A stretch of DNA of 35,668 nucleotides from a virus, in IMG/VR virus record IMGVR_UViG_3300045125_000144, positions 1-35,668 of that record; one strand, given 5' to 3'. Shown one piece after another: positions 22,197 through 32,262 of the stretch. Each line of letters opens with the position of its first letter. The first letter of the stretch is position 1. Below the pieces are notes generated by a model. That model saw nothing but the letters and a program-made list of their open reading frames with translations. It did no database searches and was not told the DNA's origin. The position numbers and the translations under genes were made by a program.

Positions 22197-22202
22197 TTTT
22201 AT

Positions 22203-22210
22203 TATAAATA
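22203..22210 (-). promoter_or_regulatory. Late-promoter-like motif upstream of HExxH gene
   Basis: The minus strand reads ACTATTTATAATAAAA, ending almost at the ATG (gap of 6 bases). It follows the capsid gene terminator. If it acts as a -10 element the message would be nearly leaderless. Confidence 0.5.
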
Positions 22211-22216
22211 GTAAAT

Positions 22217-22243
22217 AAAAAAGGGTGGAATAAATCCACCCCT
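22217..22243 (-). terminator. Terminator after the major capsid gene
   Basis: Minus strand: GGGTGGA, loop TTTAT, TCCACCC, followed by six U. It begins 15 bases after the gp23 stop. High GC in the stem stands out from the AT-rich surroundings. Confidence 0.88.
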
Positions 22244-22257
22244 TAATTTTATCTATC

Positions 22258-24043
22258 CTAATTATGATTAGAATAGTATCTAATATAGAATTCAGCAGGA
22301 GAAGCAGTTGGTAAACCTTGTACCAATACTTTACCATAGAACCTGTTGTTAACGACTTTCTTCGCATAACGAGTCATGATACCCATTACAGGTTTGAAGT
22401 CAGCAGGGTTAATGGTTTTTGGCATAAGCATCAACGGTACATATGGAGCGTAGATGTAACCTGCGTGGAAGATTGAATCTCCTTTGTGTCCTACAAGAAC
22501 AACACCAGCGAGGTGCATAAGCATCAACATTATACTGTGTATCTGTTAGCAACTGAACCAACTTTTTCAATACCTAATGAGAACTTAGTTTCTTCAGCAG
22601 AAGCATCAGAAGCATGGAAGTACTCAAGGTCATTGAAAACAGCAGCAACTTCAGGAGAACATACAACCCAGTTTGCACCACCACGAAGTGTGAATTTCAT
22701 GATACGAGCAGAGATTTGATTAATTTTAGTAATCAAATCTTGGTTTGTAATCCTTACGAGTTAAGTGCAAGACCACACTGATATTAACTCTTCTGTCAAT
22801 AACCACTATAATCGAAGAATTCAACATGGGAAGCAGACTTACGAAGGTCACGAAGGATTTCACGGTCCAATTTCACCTCCGATACAACTTCAGAAAGAAG
22901 ATGCAGTTAATTCAGCCTCAACATCAATTGAGTGGAAAGCATTAACATCTTGCTGAAGTTCAGGAGTGAAGGTAGCACCCAACATTCTCTTCTCAACAGA
23001 CACATCGATAAAGTCGAAAGTGAAAGTTACTTGAGGAATTTCAGCATCTTCTTCTAAAGAAGAATATGATTCTATAAGTAGCAGTAAATACAACTTGTGC
23101 GCCTGTAGAAGCAGAGTAACCACCTGTAGTAGCAGTAGATGGATTAAGACCATAAACACCACTAGCATTTACAGAATCAAACAAAAGTTCAAGAGTAATG
23201 TAGTTAGTTCCTTTAGCAACCAATTCTTTAGCATAAGCTTGCATTGGAACTCTGAATGGAATTGAAGTTCCTGCTGGAATGTTATAATCAGTAGTTGCAA
23301 GACTTAACCTAAATCTCTGTTAGAGTAATCTTTAAGACTCATTAAGAATGCTTCTGTATCAATGATTTGACCTGAAGGACCTAGTTAATTTACCTTCGTT
23401 AGTAGTACTAAATACCTGTTAATCTAACTTGAACTCTACTTGTTGAAGGTAGCACCTGTTCCTGCTGTACCTGCAATTGTTTGCAAAGCAACAGATAGTA
23501 TTAGTAATTCTACCTTTAGTTCTATCGAATAGACCACCATCATCATCTAAAGTTACTTCCTGAACTATAGAATGAATCATAAAGTGAAGTAGTCTGATAA
23601 CCGAGTATTACCAGCTTTTACACCTGCCTGATTATAATAAGCAGCTGCATTGCTATAATACACCATCAAATGCTGTATGACCGCTAGTAAGCGCAACTCT
23701 TGTAGAGATTTTAGGGTTAATGAAATACAAACGACCAATCGGCATGTTCATAGCCTGAACAGATACGATTTCATTTGCAAGTAATTTTTGGAAAACACGT
23801 CTGATGATTGGGAAAGCAACTGTCTCAAAAGAACCTGAAGATGTAGCATCAGTAGATTCGTTAATGAGGTAAGAAGCTTGGTTCTCATACAATTGAGCAA
23901 TGTTTTCAGCCATGTGACCTTCAAGGCCATCAAGCAAGTCCGAATTGATTCCATTTTTCGGTAATTAATTCACGCTGTTCTCTAAGTTGGCTGTATTCCT
24001 GACCAACTTTTCCTGAGTTAAGGATTTCGGTAATTCCGTACAT
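22258..24043 (-). CDS. Major capsid protein (gp23-like)
   Basis: About 590 residues with indels at roughly ten places. It starts MYGITEILNSGKVGQEYSQL, then ITEKWNQFGLLDGLEG and MAENIAQLYENQASYLINES, the typical N-terminal signature of T4-like gp23. Further on: FETVAFPIIRRVFQKLLANE, then VSVQAMNMPIGRLYFINPK. Near 22990-23040 lies SVEKRMLGATFTPELQQDV, and near 22870 SEEIDREILRDLRK. The C-terminus has ARIMKFTLRGGANWVVCSPE and the conserved GYIYAPYVPLMLMPKTIN plus VMGIMTRYAKKVVNN. It forms the head shell as hexamers and is normally trimmed by the gp21 protease. It lies downstream of scaffold and protease, as in T4, with a terminator after it. There is no Shine-Dalgarno sequence; upstream is A/T only. 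Confidence 0.96.
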
Positions 24044-24066
24044 AATTTTTAAAGTTTTTAATTTAA

Positions 24067-24074
24067 TTTAAATA
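24067..24074 (-). promoter_or_regulatory. Late-promoter-like motif upstream of gp23
   Basis: Minus strand ACTATTTAAATTAAAT, 23 bases before the gp23 ATG, in the 93-base gap after the scaffold gene. It differs by one base from the motif before other genes. A dedicated promoter for the major capsid protein would be expected. Confidence 0.45.
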
Positions 24075-24136
24075 GTAAGATTTTTTTTATTTTTATTATT
24101 TCTTACCAAAATTATAGTTAAGTAATTGTTTAAACC

Positions 24137-26169
24137 TATTGACTTTCATCATTTTCATTGATTAAGTTCTTTTCTGTGACAATAGCATTGTCAGTTCTAT
24201 GAACTTTACCAACTTTATTTTGTACTGATTCATTTTAACATTGAACCATCTTTAACTGTTTGCCCTTTTGCAAACTCATTTGTTAAGTGAAATATAAGTT
24301 TCTTTAATTTGTTCTTTTGTTTGTGCATTTGCAAAACGATAAACGATTTCACTCTTTTCATTTTCTCTAAGAGGATGTTCAAGTAAAAACTTATTTACAA
24401 ATCCTGCTTTTAATGCACTAATTGTTACATCATAGACTTTATTTTCTAATGATTTAACTTTATTTGTAAATCCTTCATTGCAGACTTTTCTTTTCTGCTT
24501 CAAGTTTTTTAAGTTGCTTTCATGTAAAGCATGCAACTTCTTCCATATTCTTCTTCAGCTAAGTGGTCTGAATGTCTTTCTTCTCTGATATTCTAGGACT
24601 AGGTGCTTCGATGTTTATTAGCTTGATGAACGTCTCAAAGACATACCTTCTTCCATTTCTTCTTCTTCTTTCATAGAAGCAATCATTTCTTCAATTTCAG
24701 CTTCGGTTAAATCTTCTCATCATAATCTTCTTCAGGGCATAGTTTTGAATTTCATCTAGGATTTGTACCATCTTGGTCTCCATAATCTCCACCTTCAGAA
24801 CCACCATCATCTTCAAGCATAGAATACATTTCTTCAAGTTCTTCCATAGTCATATCTTCAAACATTTCTTCCAATTCACTTGTTTGACCAATAGAACCTT
24901 TTGGCATACCTGAATTTTGTCTAAATTTATTTTGAATATCTGTTGCAGCAGATTCATTTCTGCTTGCACCTTTGTAATTTATCTAAACCACTTACTTTTT
25001 CAACATCATGCATGGTTTCTTCAACATCCATTTCAGCAAGCATTTCATTTAATCGTCTTCTGTCATTTCAAATTCTTCATCATACATTGATTGACTTTCT
25101 GGTGTATTCATATCGATTTCATACATTATTTCTTCATTTTCTGGAGAATATTCTTCATCTTCATATGATTCATCATATAAATCTTCATCCATCATTGAAT
25201 GACCATATCCCTCATCAATAAGAATCATCTTCCATTGAAGAATAACCTTCATCATCATATGACTCATCATATAAATCTTCTTGCATTTCTCTACCATATA
25301 TTTTCTTTAACAACAAAAGAATCTTCTTCATCCATGTTGTAATATGCTTCAACCAATTTATTAAAACTAACGTCTCTTAAATCTTTAAGAACTTGTTTTT
25401 TTGTATTTCTCATTTTAGTATTATTTCTTTTTAAATTTTCATCTAATCCATCGAAACCTTCATCAGACAACATTTCTTGTGCGGTATCTTTTGCTAACAG
25501 ATATTGCTCCTTCAAAATCACCTTCTTCTAAGTAAGATTCGATTTCATCAAGACCATTTGCAAATATTGCAGTATCACCTAAATCACTACTAGTTAATCC
25601 ACCTGCTTGTTGTGATATCATAACATCAACTAATTTTTATAGCAGCTTTTCTTGCACCCAACTTGATTAACCCAATTTTGAATAGTTTGTACACCTTTTT
25701 CTGATAAGCCTTCGGTTATTTGTTTTTTCCTTTATTGATTTATTATTTCTTGATTCTTTTAAAACTTTATCATCAACAACAGCACTCATAAATTCATCTT
25801 CTTCATCATCAAAGTTAATATCACCCTCTTCACTCTCTTCATCCTCATCACCACTCTCTTCATCCTCATCATCACCCTCTTCATCCTCATCATCACCCTC
25901 TTCATCCTCATCATCCTCATCATCATCGGAAGGGTCTGTTTCAAGTTCTTCTTCGTCAGATTTTTAAGTTCATTCAATATTTCATCAAAATTGACATCTT
26001 CTTTTTCATCATCTTCTGAAATCAATTTTTCAAATAATGCGGCAGATTTTTTTTCAAGAATGTCAGCATTTTCGTTAATTAATTGTTCTTTGGCAAGTTC
26101 CAAAGATTCGTTTTTAATATTTTCTAGTTCTTGTAAACTATCTTGCAATAAAGATTTTTTATTATCCAT
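24137..26169 (-). CDS. Acidic prohead scaffold/core protein (gp22-like)
   Basis: Up to about 675 codons when frames are joined; an internal gene boundary cannot be excluded because indels are dense between 24540 and 25100. The start MDNKKSLLQDSLQELENIKN is a helical, charged arm. Then comes a block of Glu/Asp with a 7-residue repeat EEGDDED, a segment AGGLTSSDLGDTAIFANGLD, a second acidic Tyr/Met/Asp/Glu block (DLYDESYDDEGY, then SMMDEDLYDESYEDEEYS), and a helical C-terminal part with KAGFVNKFLLEHPLRENEKS. It lies between the gp21 protease and the gp23 capsid gene, exactly where T4 has the scaffold gp22 (269 residues). It is also strongly acidic and helical, as core proteins are. It is likely degraded by gp21 after assembly. 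The size, about twice that of T4 gp22, is unusual. Confidence 0.6.
25821..25926 (-). repeat. 21-bp tandem repeats encoding EEGDDED
   Basis: About five imperfect tandem copies; two adjacent units start at 25871 and 25892, exactly 21 bases apart. They encode an acidic heptad in the gp22-like protein. Such repeats expand and contract easily, and the copy number in this read is itself uncertain. Confidence 0.75.
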
Positions 26170-26204
26170 TTTATTTTATTATCTATATTTAATTAGTAAA
26201 AAAA

Positions 26205-27362
26205 TTAGTTACCAATAATTTTTCTTATCGAATCATCATATTTTTTTACATTATTGTTTTGAATATTTACAGATTCTTGTAAATTATCATTTTTAGTTTC
26301 TAAAAATAAATATGCGTTTGGTGTAGATGGTGTTGCAACAAGGTCAAAACAGATAAGTTCAAAATCATCTTGAACAATATTTTTTCCACCTACTTTTTTA
26401 ACACTACCTAATCCTCTTGATGAAATACCAAGTTTAAGATTTCTTTGTAGATATAATGCAATTTTATCACCAATAGTCCAACCAATACCATCTCTCATAA
26501 ACGAGTCACTAACAATAATGTCAAGTGTTCCAAATACTGCGTTGCCTGACCACCAAGTTTTTGCAATTCTATGAGATATATTTTGTAATGAGATTGTAAC
26601 TGAATTACCGTTCCATAATGCATATCCATTATCTCTGACCAAAAATGTACTATTTGGTGTTTCAATACATACAACTTTACCATTATAATTTTGTTTTTCT
26701 ACTTTAATATCTTCAATATTAATTTCATTCAATTCAAATTCATTATCCCATAATGATTGATTGGGTATAAAAAGAGAATTAGTATTATTATCTAAAATTT
26801 CTTGAGCAGTAATAAAAAATTTTTCTTTTTTATTATTATTTACATAAAATCTATGATTTGGTGTTACCAAGAGGTCTATATACCTTCCTTTTAGTGAAAT
26901 CATTTCACCATTATAATCTTCATTTATTACAGTTAATACAGGTTGTAATTCAATTTCATTGGTTTCTGTATTTAATGTAAAAACTTTTTCACCAACAATA
27001 ACATCTTTAATTAATTTCCAACCCGATTCTGTAAAAACTTCTGCTGTTTCACGGTGACATTCGGGATGGTCTGCTTCATTAAGTGCTGCATAATCATTTA
27101 TAAGTTTCTGATATTCATTAATTTGTTTTTCTAATATTGGTCTTGGATATACCCTACCATTACGATTTAATACATCAGCTTCTTGAAGTTTACAATCAAT
27201 ATAGAAATGACCATCAAAATCATCTATTTTAACTTTTGAATTTAAATCTTCAAAAATTTTTTTATTATTTATAGTTAAATCATTACTAATGATACCCGCA
27301 TCAGTTTCTACTAATAAACCATAACCTTCTTGCCCCTCTTTTAGTAGTTGTATATTAGTCAT
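26205..27362 (-). CDS. Prohead protease (gp21-like) interrupted by an in-frame intein
   Basis: One intact frame of 385 residues. Removing the intein (residues 102-253) leaves 233 residues; T4 gp21 has 212. The protease matures the prohead by cutting scaffold and capsid proteins. Family marks: VLNRNGRVYPRPILEKQINE, then the catalytic histidine H99 in NEADHPE. After the intein come SVTISLQNISHRI, and the nucleophile region GISSRGLGSV (S314/S315 of the precursor). FELICFDLVATPSTPNAYL is also typical. The extein join would read ADHPE-SVTISLQNISH, exactly the conserved spacing of these proteases. The ATG overlaps the previous stop by one base. Gene order portal, hypothetical, protease, scaffold, capsid is as in T4-like phages. 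Splicing must precede protease activity. Confidence 0.95.
   Translation of the reverse strand: MTNIQLLKEGQEGYGLLVETDAGIISNDLTINNKKIFEDLNSKVKIDDFDGHFYIDCKLQEADVLNRNGRVYPRPILEKQINEYQKLINDYAALNEADHPECHRETAEVFTESGWKLIKDVIVGEKVFTLNTETNEIELQPVLTVINEDYNGEMISLKGRYIDLLVTPNHRFYVNNNKKEKFFITAQEILDNNTNSLFIPNQSLWDNEFELNEINIEDIKVEKQNYNGKVVCIETPNSTFLVRDNGYALWNGNSVTISLQNISHRIAKTWWSGNAVFGTLDIIVSDSFMRDGIGWTIGDKIALYLQRNLKLGISSRGLGSVKKVGGKNIVQDDFELICFDLVATPSTPNAYLFLETKNDNLQESVNIQNNNVKKYDDSIRKIIGN
26604..27059 (-). mobile_element. Mini-intein (152 residues, no homing endonuclease) in the prohead protease
   Basis: Precursor residues C102 to N253. Block A: CHRETAEVFTESGW, starting with the cysteine nucleophile. Then IKDVIVGEKVFTLN. 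Block B: YIDLLVTPNH, with the TxxH motif at T167-H170. Block F: VVCIETPNSTFLVRDNG. Block G: ALWNGN followed by S254, the +1 extein nucleophile. Between B and F only about 60 residues remain, too few for a LAGLIDADG or HNH endonuclease, so this is a splicing-only form. The residue before the terminal asparagine is glycine (G252), not the usual histidine; such variants splice in other inteins. No frameshift interrupts the frame in this stretch, unlike most genes of the window. Confidence 0.93.
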
Positions 27363-28126
27363 TAATTATTTGAGTTTAAGTTTTTGATTTCAAAAAGTTT
27401 TGACAAACTGTTTATTGCTGATTGGGAATCATATTCCAAATTATCAATGAAATCAAATGTTTCTGTTAAAACTTCTGAACTGATATTATCTTTTTCATTT
27501 AATAAGAAAATTCTTTGTTGACTTTTTATAATTTTCAAAAACATGTTTTTTCTGTTTTTCATCACCTTTAATAAAACTAGAAATAACTTCCAATTCATCT
27601 TGCTCCATGTTGGAAAATTTCTCTTCTAATTTTTTTAGCCAAATTAAAAATATGACTTACTTTAAAAGTATTATCAGTTTTTTTAACTTGATTATCTTGT
27701 TTCATTGTCAATGACTCAATTAAGAAATTAACCGATTCATGTAATTTATTGACATTGGTAATTTTTTTAAAAACACTTTCATTAATGACATTTTCAATAT
27801 TTTTGTTAAGTTTTAATTTATCTTCTGATAATTCAATTTCTTTTAAATCAAATTTTTGAATTTTTTTATTTTCTTTTAGTAATATATTTTTATCAATCTT
27901 AGATAAAGCAGAAACATTAGCTTCAATAAATCTTAAAGATTCATTATAATCCAAATTATGTTTCTTTTAAATTTTCATAAATTGTATATTCTAACATAAA
28001 GAATAGGTGATGATTTAATTGTCTTTAAAAATCTTCATATAATTTTTTATACTTATTAGTATTATCAATTAAATCTTGAGAATATGCTTTATTTAATTTT
28101 GACTTGACATTACCAAAATTTATCAT
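27362..28126 (-). CDS. Unknown protein between portal and protease genes
   Basis: About 254 residues after bridging indels near 28030, 27962, 27620 and 27520. It starts MINFGNVKSKLNKAYSQDLI, continues with SSPILYVEYTIYENL, and is then helical and rich in Lys/Glu/Asn. Examples are LSKIDKNILLKENKKIQKFD and LHESVNFLIESLTMKQDN. It ends SLSKLFEIKNLNSNN. T4 has the small core proteins gp67 and gp68 at this place; this one is larger but similarly helical and charged, so a prohead core role is possible (inference from position). A promoter-like motif lies 14 bases upstream of its ATG. The protease ATG overlaps its stop. Confidence 0.62.
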
Positions 28127-28140
28127 TTTTTTGTGTTTAA

Positions 28141-28148
28141 TATAAATA
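28141..28148 (-). promoter_or_regulatory. Late-promoter-like motif upstream of the gene before gp21
   Basis: Minus strand ACTATTTATATTAAA, 14 bases before ATG 28126 and 17 bases after the portal stop. Same motif and orientation as at 8783, 22203 and 35481. Confidence 0.5.
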
Positions 28149-28164
28149 GTATAAAATATCATTG

Positions 28165-29969
28165 TTATTCTTTTATTAATCTATTTAATTCAGTAGTCTT
28201 TTTAAATAGTTCTTCACTTAAAAATCCTGCACCACTTGGTGTACCACCACCTGTCGGAGGCGCACCACCACCCATTTCAGGTCCACCCATAGGAGAACCA
28301 CCTCCCATTTCAGGCCCACCACCCATAGGAGGTGCGCCAATACCACCTCCAAGACTATTATCTATTTGTTGTTGTTCACCACCTTGAGGTTGTGTTTCAA
28401 CATTAAATCCTGCATTTTTATACTTAATCATTTTATCCATAAGACCTGAAGATTTAAGTAACATACCCGCTCCCTTAACTTCTTCACCAATCTTAGATTC
28501 AAGCATTTGCTCCTGAAGGTCATTAATAATATCTTCTTCAGACATATGGAAAAATTTCTTTTTACCCATCATTTCTGACATTGGCTTTAATCCTGTATTT
28601 TGATTTGGCGTTGTTGCAGCCTGAGTATACTTCTAATTTAGATTTCCAAATTTCAAGTTGAAGTAAATCTGATGCAGTTGATGGATTGTTAAGAGATAAT
28701 TTAAAATCATCAATATATGATTCATAATCACCACCAAGTAATCCTAAATGAATAATAGCAATCTTATTAAGTTCACCAAGTAATGCTTGTTGAATACGAT
28801 TTACTTTTCTTGCAAAACGAATATCAAGCATTGATAAGTTCTTACCTTCTCCCGATGCTTGGTCAGAAGAAAACCCAAGTAATGTTTTATGAATACCTAA
28901 TCCAGTAAACAGATTATCACGTAGATACGTAATATCTAGAAATTGCTTCAAGATTAGATGCGGCTGCTAAAGTATCAACAAAATTACCTGATGTATTTCC
29001 TCTATCAGCAATAAAAATATCTTCATCCATTGATGCGATATTATATTTAAAGTTAATATCACCTGTCTTAGGGTCAACTAATTTCTTTTTCTTTACATTA
29101 TTAGCAAATGCTTCAAGGATTTGTGGAACATCTTCAGGTGGAACATTACCAACAGGAACTTTATAAATTCTTCTTTCTGCTGCTCTTGTAATACGATAAA
29201 CCATCATAGCATCTTCCATCATAAAGAGTTGCTTATATGTTCTTCTTACTTTTTCATAAACACTACAACCATATGGAAGCCTATCACCTGTTACCTAATA
29301 ATCTAAAGTGTGACAACCTGATAATCCATGTATTCTTCTTCTCCACCTGAATTTGGGTCTTTATATTTGAAGAATGCTCTGAATCTTTGTTTAGTATCGT
29401 ATTTTTCGTTTCTTTCAACAAACTGTGATGCAAGTTGTCTAAAATCAACAACACCATTTTCTTTTGAAAGTTCTAAGTAAACAAAGTTATCACCATATTG
29501 ACAGCATATTTCTACACCATTGGAATAGATTTGTGTTAACATCCATAACCTTATAAAAAAATCTTTCAAGTTCTTTTTTAACTTTTTCAGATGAACAATA
29601 AACATTTAAAACTTGACCTGTATCACTTTTTGTTGTGGTTGCTTCTTCAGATAATAAATCTAATGCAGCACCTAAAATTGGATAACCATCCATTGATAGA
29701 TAATCATAGTAGAGCATCATTCTGCTCGACTCATACATCAACTTTCGTTGGTCGTTACCTCTATCAATTTTAGTACTTTGAGTTCTAGTAAAATTTTATA
29801 GCACCATCTTCTACAGCTTTTGTAGCTGCATCATCTTGTGATGCTGCGGTAATAAATTCTTTTTGTAGTGGTGCTTCAAGTCCTACCTTGAGTGCTGTCT
29901 AAAGCATCTGTTGCCCTTTTAAAGAAAGTGTTTAGATTTGAAAATAAACCTTTATTATCTATCTGCCAT
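28165..29969 (-). CDS. Portal vertex protein (gp20-like) with Gly/Pro/Met-rich tail
   Basis: About 600 residues over several indels (near 29955, 29890, 29795, 29515, 29300, 28935 and 28620); T4 gp20 has 524. It begins MAD, then NKGLFSNLNTFFKRATDALD. Signature pieces: MLYYDYLSMDGYPILGAALD, then DFRQLASQFVERNEKYDTKQ. HFRLLGNRLPYGCSVYEKV comes next, then LFMMEDAMMVYRITRAAERR with IYKVPVGNVPPEDVP. These are textbook portal segments. Near the end lies EDIINDLQEQMLESKIGEEV. The portal is the dodecameric channel at the packaging vertex and the nucleus of head assembly. The last 50 residues are an unusual flexible tail with repeats of PMGGGPEMGGG type (28240-28370), not present in T4. The next minus-strand gene begins 39 bases on. 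Confidence 0.94.
28240..28370 (-). repeat. Imperfect tandem repeats coding for Gly/Pro/Met portal tail
   Basis: The DNA repeats ccacccat-type units with small changes, coding for PMGGG / PEMGGG / PPTGGG. The stretch is locally GC-richer than its surroundings. It lies in the last part of the portal gene. Confidence 0.6.
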
Positions 29970-29989
29970 AATTAATAAAATACGTTTTT

Positions 29990-29997
29990 ATTAAATA
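29990..29997 (-). promoter_or_regulatory. Weak late-promoter-like motif upstream of the portal gene
   Basis: Minus strand GCCTATTTAATAAAAA, 20 bases before the portal ATG, in the 71-base gap after the terminase stop. It keeps CTATTTA but lacks the preceding A. Confidence 0.35.
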
Positions 29998-30040
29998 GGC
30001 AAGAAATAGTTTCACCTAACAAATATGTATGGGTTGTTAT

Positions 30041-31793
30041 TTATTTTGATGTCTGACGTTCAGGTATATCTATACTATTACCATTTGTGTACCAATCTTT
30101 CCCTTTAATATATCATTCTTTCTTTCATAGTTTGCATCTTGCCCATCTTGACTAATCATTTTCTTTTGAAACTCAGCATTCATATCAGTAAATTCATCAC
30201 CTTTTCTAATTACTGCTGATTTAGCATAAACTTAAATATATATTTAATTCATTTCCAATAGTTTTGAAATACATATATACTGCAAATAACATACCTGTTG
30301 CAATTAATAAGTCATCATGCGCTGAACGCATGTGGTCATATCTATTTGTATTTTCATTAAATACAAATGTTTTAATTTCACTTAACAATCTAATTGAATT
30401 AATTAATGCTTCACCTTCCCTTAATCTTCTTTCAAATTCTCTTAAAACATAATCACGAATTGCACCACTTTTCATAGTGAATCCCGGTTGCAATTCACCT
30501 CTCTTGCAAAGATTTTAATTGTACTTTAACATCATTTTGTCTTGGCCTATCGTAATGCAATTTTTTATATTTGTTATTAACTAAATATCTAACAACAGAT
30601 ATACCCCATCCTCCTGTAACATCTATAATAATGTATGCAAAATTATATTTTGTACCATATTGTAAACATAATTCACCCATAATTTCAAGTGGCACTCTTG
30701 CTTGATATTCACCAGCTCTGAAACGTTGCAACATATTTACAGGGGTCATTTTTAAATATTTGAATTGTAGAATATGTCACCATCACCGCTACCTTTTGCA
30801 ACGTCACAAGATAGATAATAATCATAACCATCTATTGGTTCTTCCCATATCCAAAGATTATTATCAAATTCTGTTTTAATAGGTTCATTTACAAGTCTTT
30901 CAATTCTCATAATAGTTTTCATCAACATAGGTTGCCACCTGAACGCTAAGAATTTATTTTCTAATTCTTGTGCAATTCTTCTTGGGTCATTATTGAATGT
31001 TTGACACATATCTCTAAACCATGATGATGATTCATAACCCATATTTTTAATTCTTTATATTTTTGTGCTTCTTTTTCTTCAACAAAGTCTTCACCTCTAA
31101 TCCATATCAAATCCTCATTATATCTTGGGTCTTCATACCAATTAATTTCAACAACTTTAAAGTTATTTTTTCCTGTTCTTGCCCCTTCATAACGAGCATA
31201 ATATGTTGGGTCAAGACCTCTTGGTGTTGAGTTTAATATAATCTGACCACCTGCTGACATTGTACCTGATGCGGATGACATAAATTCTTCACCCTCTTCC
31301 AGGAACGCAGCCTCATCAATAAATAATATATCAGGGGTAAAACCCTTAAACCATCAGCAGATGCAGCGAATGCTTGTAGTGTTGCACCATTATTATAAAT
31401 CTTAATCTCTTTTGTATCTGATTCAGTTGGTATTCTATTAAATATATCTTTTGGTAAATTATTTATAATTGAGGCTATCTGATAAAAAATACTTTCCTTT
31501 GTAAGAGTTTAAGTTTATTAGCTGCTACACCAACTTTAATATCTTTTCTAAAAACCAATGAATGTGCTAAATAAAGACATGTTACTGTGGTAATACCACC
31601 TTGACGATACTTAGCAACTAATATTCTATTACTTTGATTTGTATGTTTCTAATACCTGAATTTGTTGTGGTAATAATTCAAAGGGTACAAACTGCTGTTT
31701 TTTCTTATCCCAAACCTTACAATATTTTTTTGCAAAGTACTCTATATCAATAGCGCACTTAGCATATTCCATCATTAATTCATGCTTAGTCAT
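30041..31793 (-). CDS. Terminase large subunit (gp17-like)
   Basis: About 584 residues, with indels near 31645, 31490, 31350, 31050, 30770, 30510 and 30230; T4 gp17 has 610. It packages DNA using ATP and cuts it with a C-terminal nuclease. N-terminal ATPase: the adenine-binding region VPFELLPQQIQVLETY, a Walker A-like loop RILVAKYRQGGITTVT, and Walker B DILFIDEAAFLEEG. ILNSTPRGLDPTYY is the coupling motif, followed by a DMCQTFNNDPRRIAQE segment. Nuclease: YLSCDVAKGSGDG, then YIIIDVTGGWG, and the late acidic pair in AHDDLLIATGMLFAV. In the Walker A loop the usual lysine in GKT is replaced by isoleucine (GIT); a lysine lies four residues before the glycines, as in other deviant terminase P-loops. 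The end ERQTSK is basic. Confidence 0.95.
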
Positions 31794-31803
31794 GGGGTTT
31801 TAA

Positions 31804-31811
31804 CTTAAATA
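31804..31811 (-). promoter_or_regulatory. Late-promoter-like motif upstream of terminase
   Basis: Minus strand ACTATTTAAGTTAAAA, 10 bases before ATG 31793, partly overlapping the stop codon of the preceding gene. The gap matches those at 13784 and 35481. Confidence 0.42.
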
Positions 31812-31812
31812 G

Positions 31813-32247
31813 TTAATCTTCAAACTTTATGTCATTGTTCCTTAATACTTCACGTACACCATAATAAGAGTCACCATATCTAAAAACAATAAGATTTTTA
31901 TTAAGCGAAGACATTTTTTTATAATCTTCAACATATTCCCATGCAAGCGCAACTATTCCAAATACAGCGTCATAGCATCCTAAATTCACCCGAATCAACA
32001 ATACAATCAAATTCAATTGAATCAGATGTTACTTCCATTACTTTTTTATAAACCCTTTTCTTGGTGGGTAAACACCCAAATCACATATGGGCCTCCCATT
32101 GAGACCAATACAATCATCAGGATTATTTGAAAATATGAATTCTAATTTTTGAGAACCATTATGAGTTTCACCAACAGGATTTATATAAACTAATTTAAAT
32201 CCTCTCTTAACCTTAATAGGTTCTACATTGATATATTCTTTTTCCAT
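31813..32247 (-). CDS. Unknown protein upstream of terminase
   Basis: About 142 residues from two frames joined near 31990-32040. It begins MEKEYINVEPIKVKRGFKLV, then YINPVGETHNGSQKLEFIFS, with GLNGRPICDLGVYPPRKGF. The second half is YDAVFGIVALAWEYVEDYKK, then NKNLIVFRYGDSYYGVREVL. The beta-rich first half and a helical, aromatic middle suggest a small globular protein. No family recognised. Gene 17 of T4 is preceded by the small terminase gp16, but gp16 is mostly helical; this protein does not look like it. Confidence 0.6.
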
Positions 32248-32262
32248 AAAAATAAAAAATAT

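Noticed and set aside
25821-25926. Regular short repeats that might suggest a CRISPR array
   Set aside because: They are contiguous coding repeats of 21 bases without spacers.
25786-25960. A Met/Arg/Lys repeat (MMRMKRV) on the minus strand
   Set aside because: It is the out-of-frame reading of the acidic EEGDDED repeats; the true frame resumes after an indel near 25962.
28133-28387. Plus-strand proline-rich frame (GGAPPPISGPP type)
   Set aside because: Antisense shadow of the Gly/Pro/Met tail of the portal gene.
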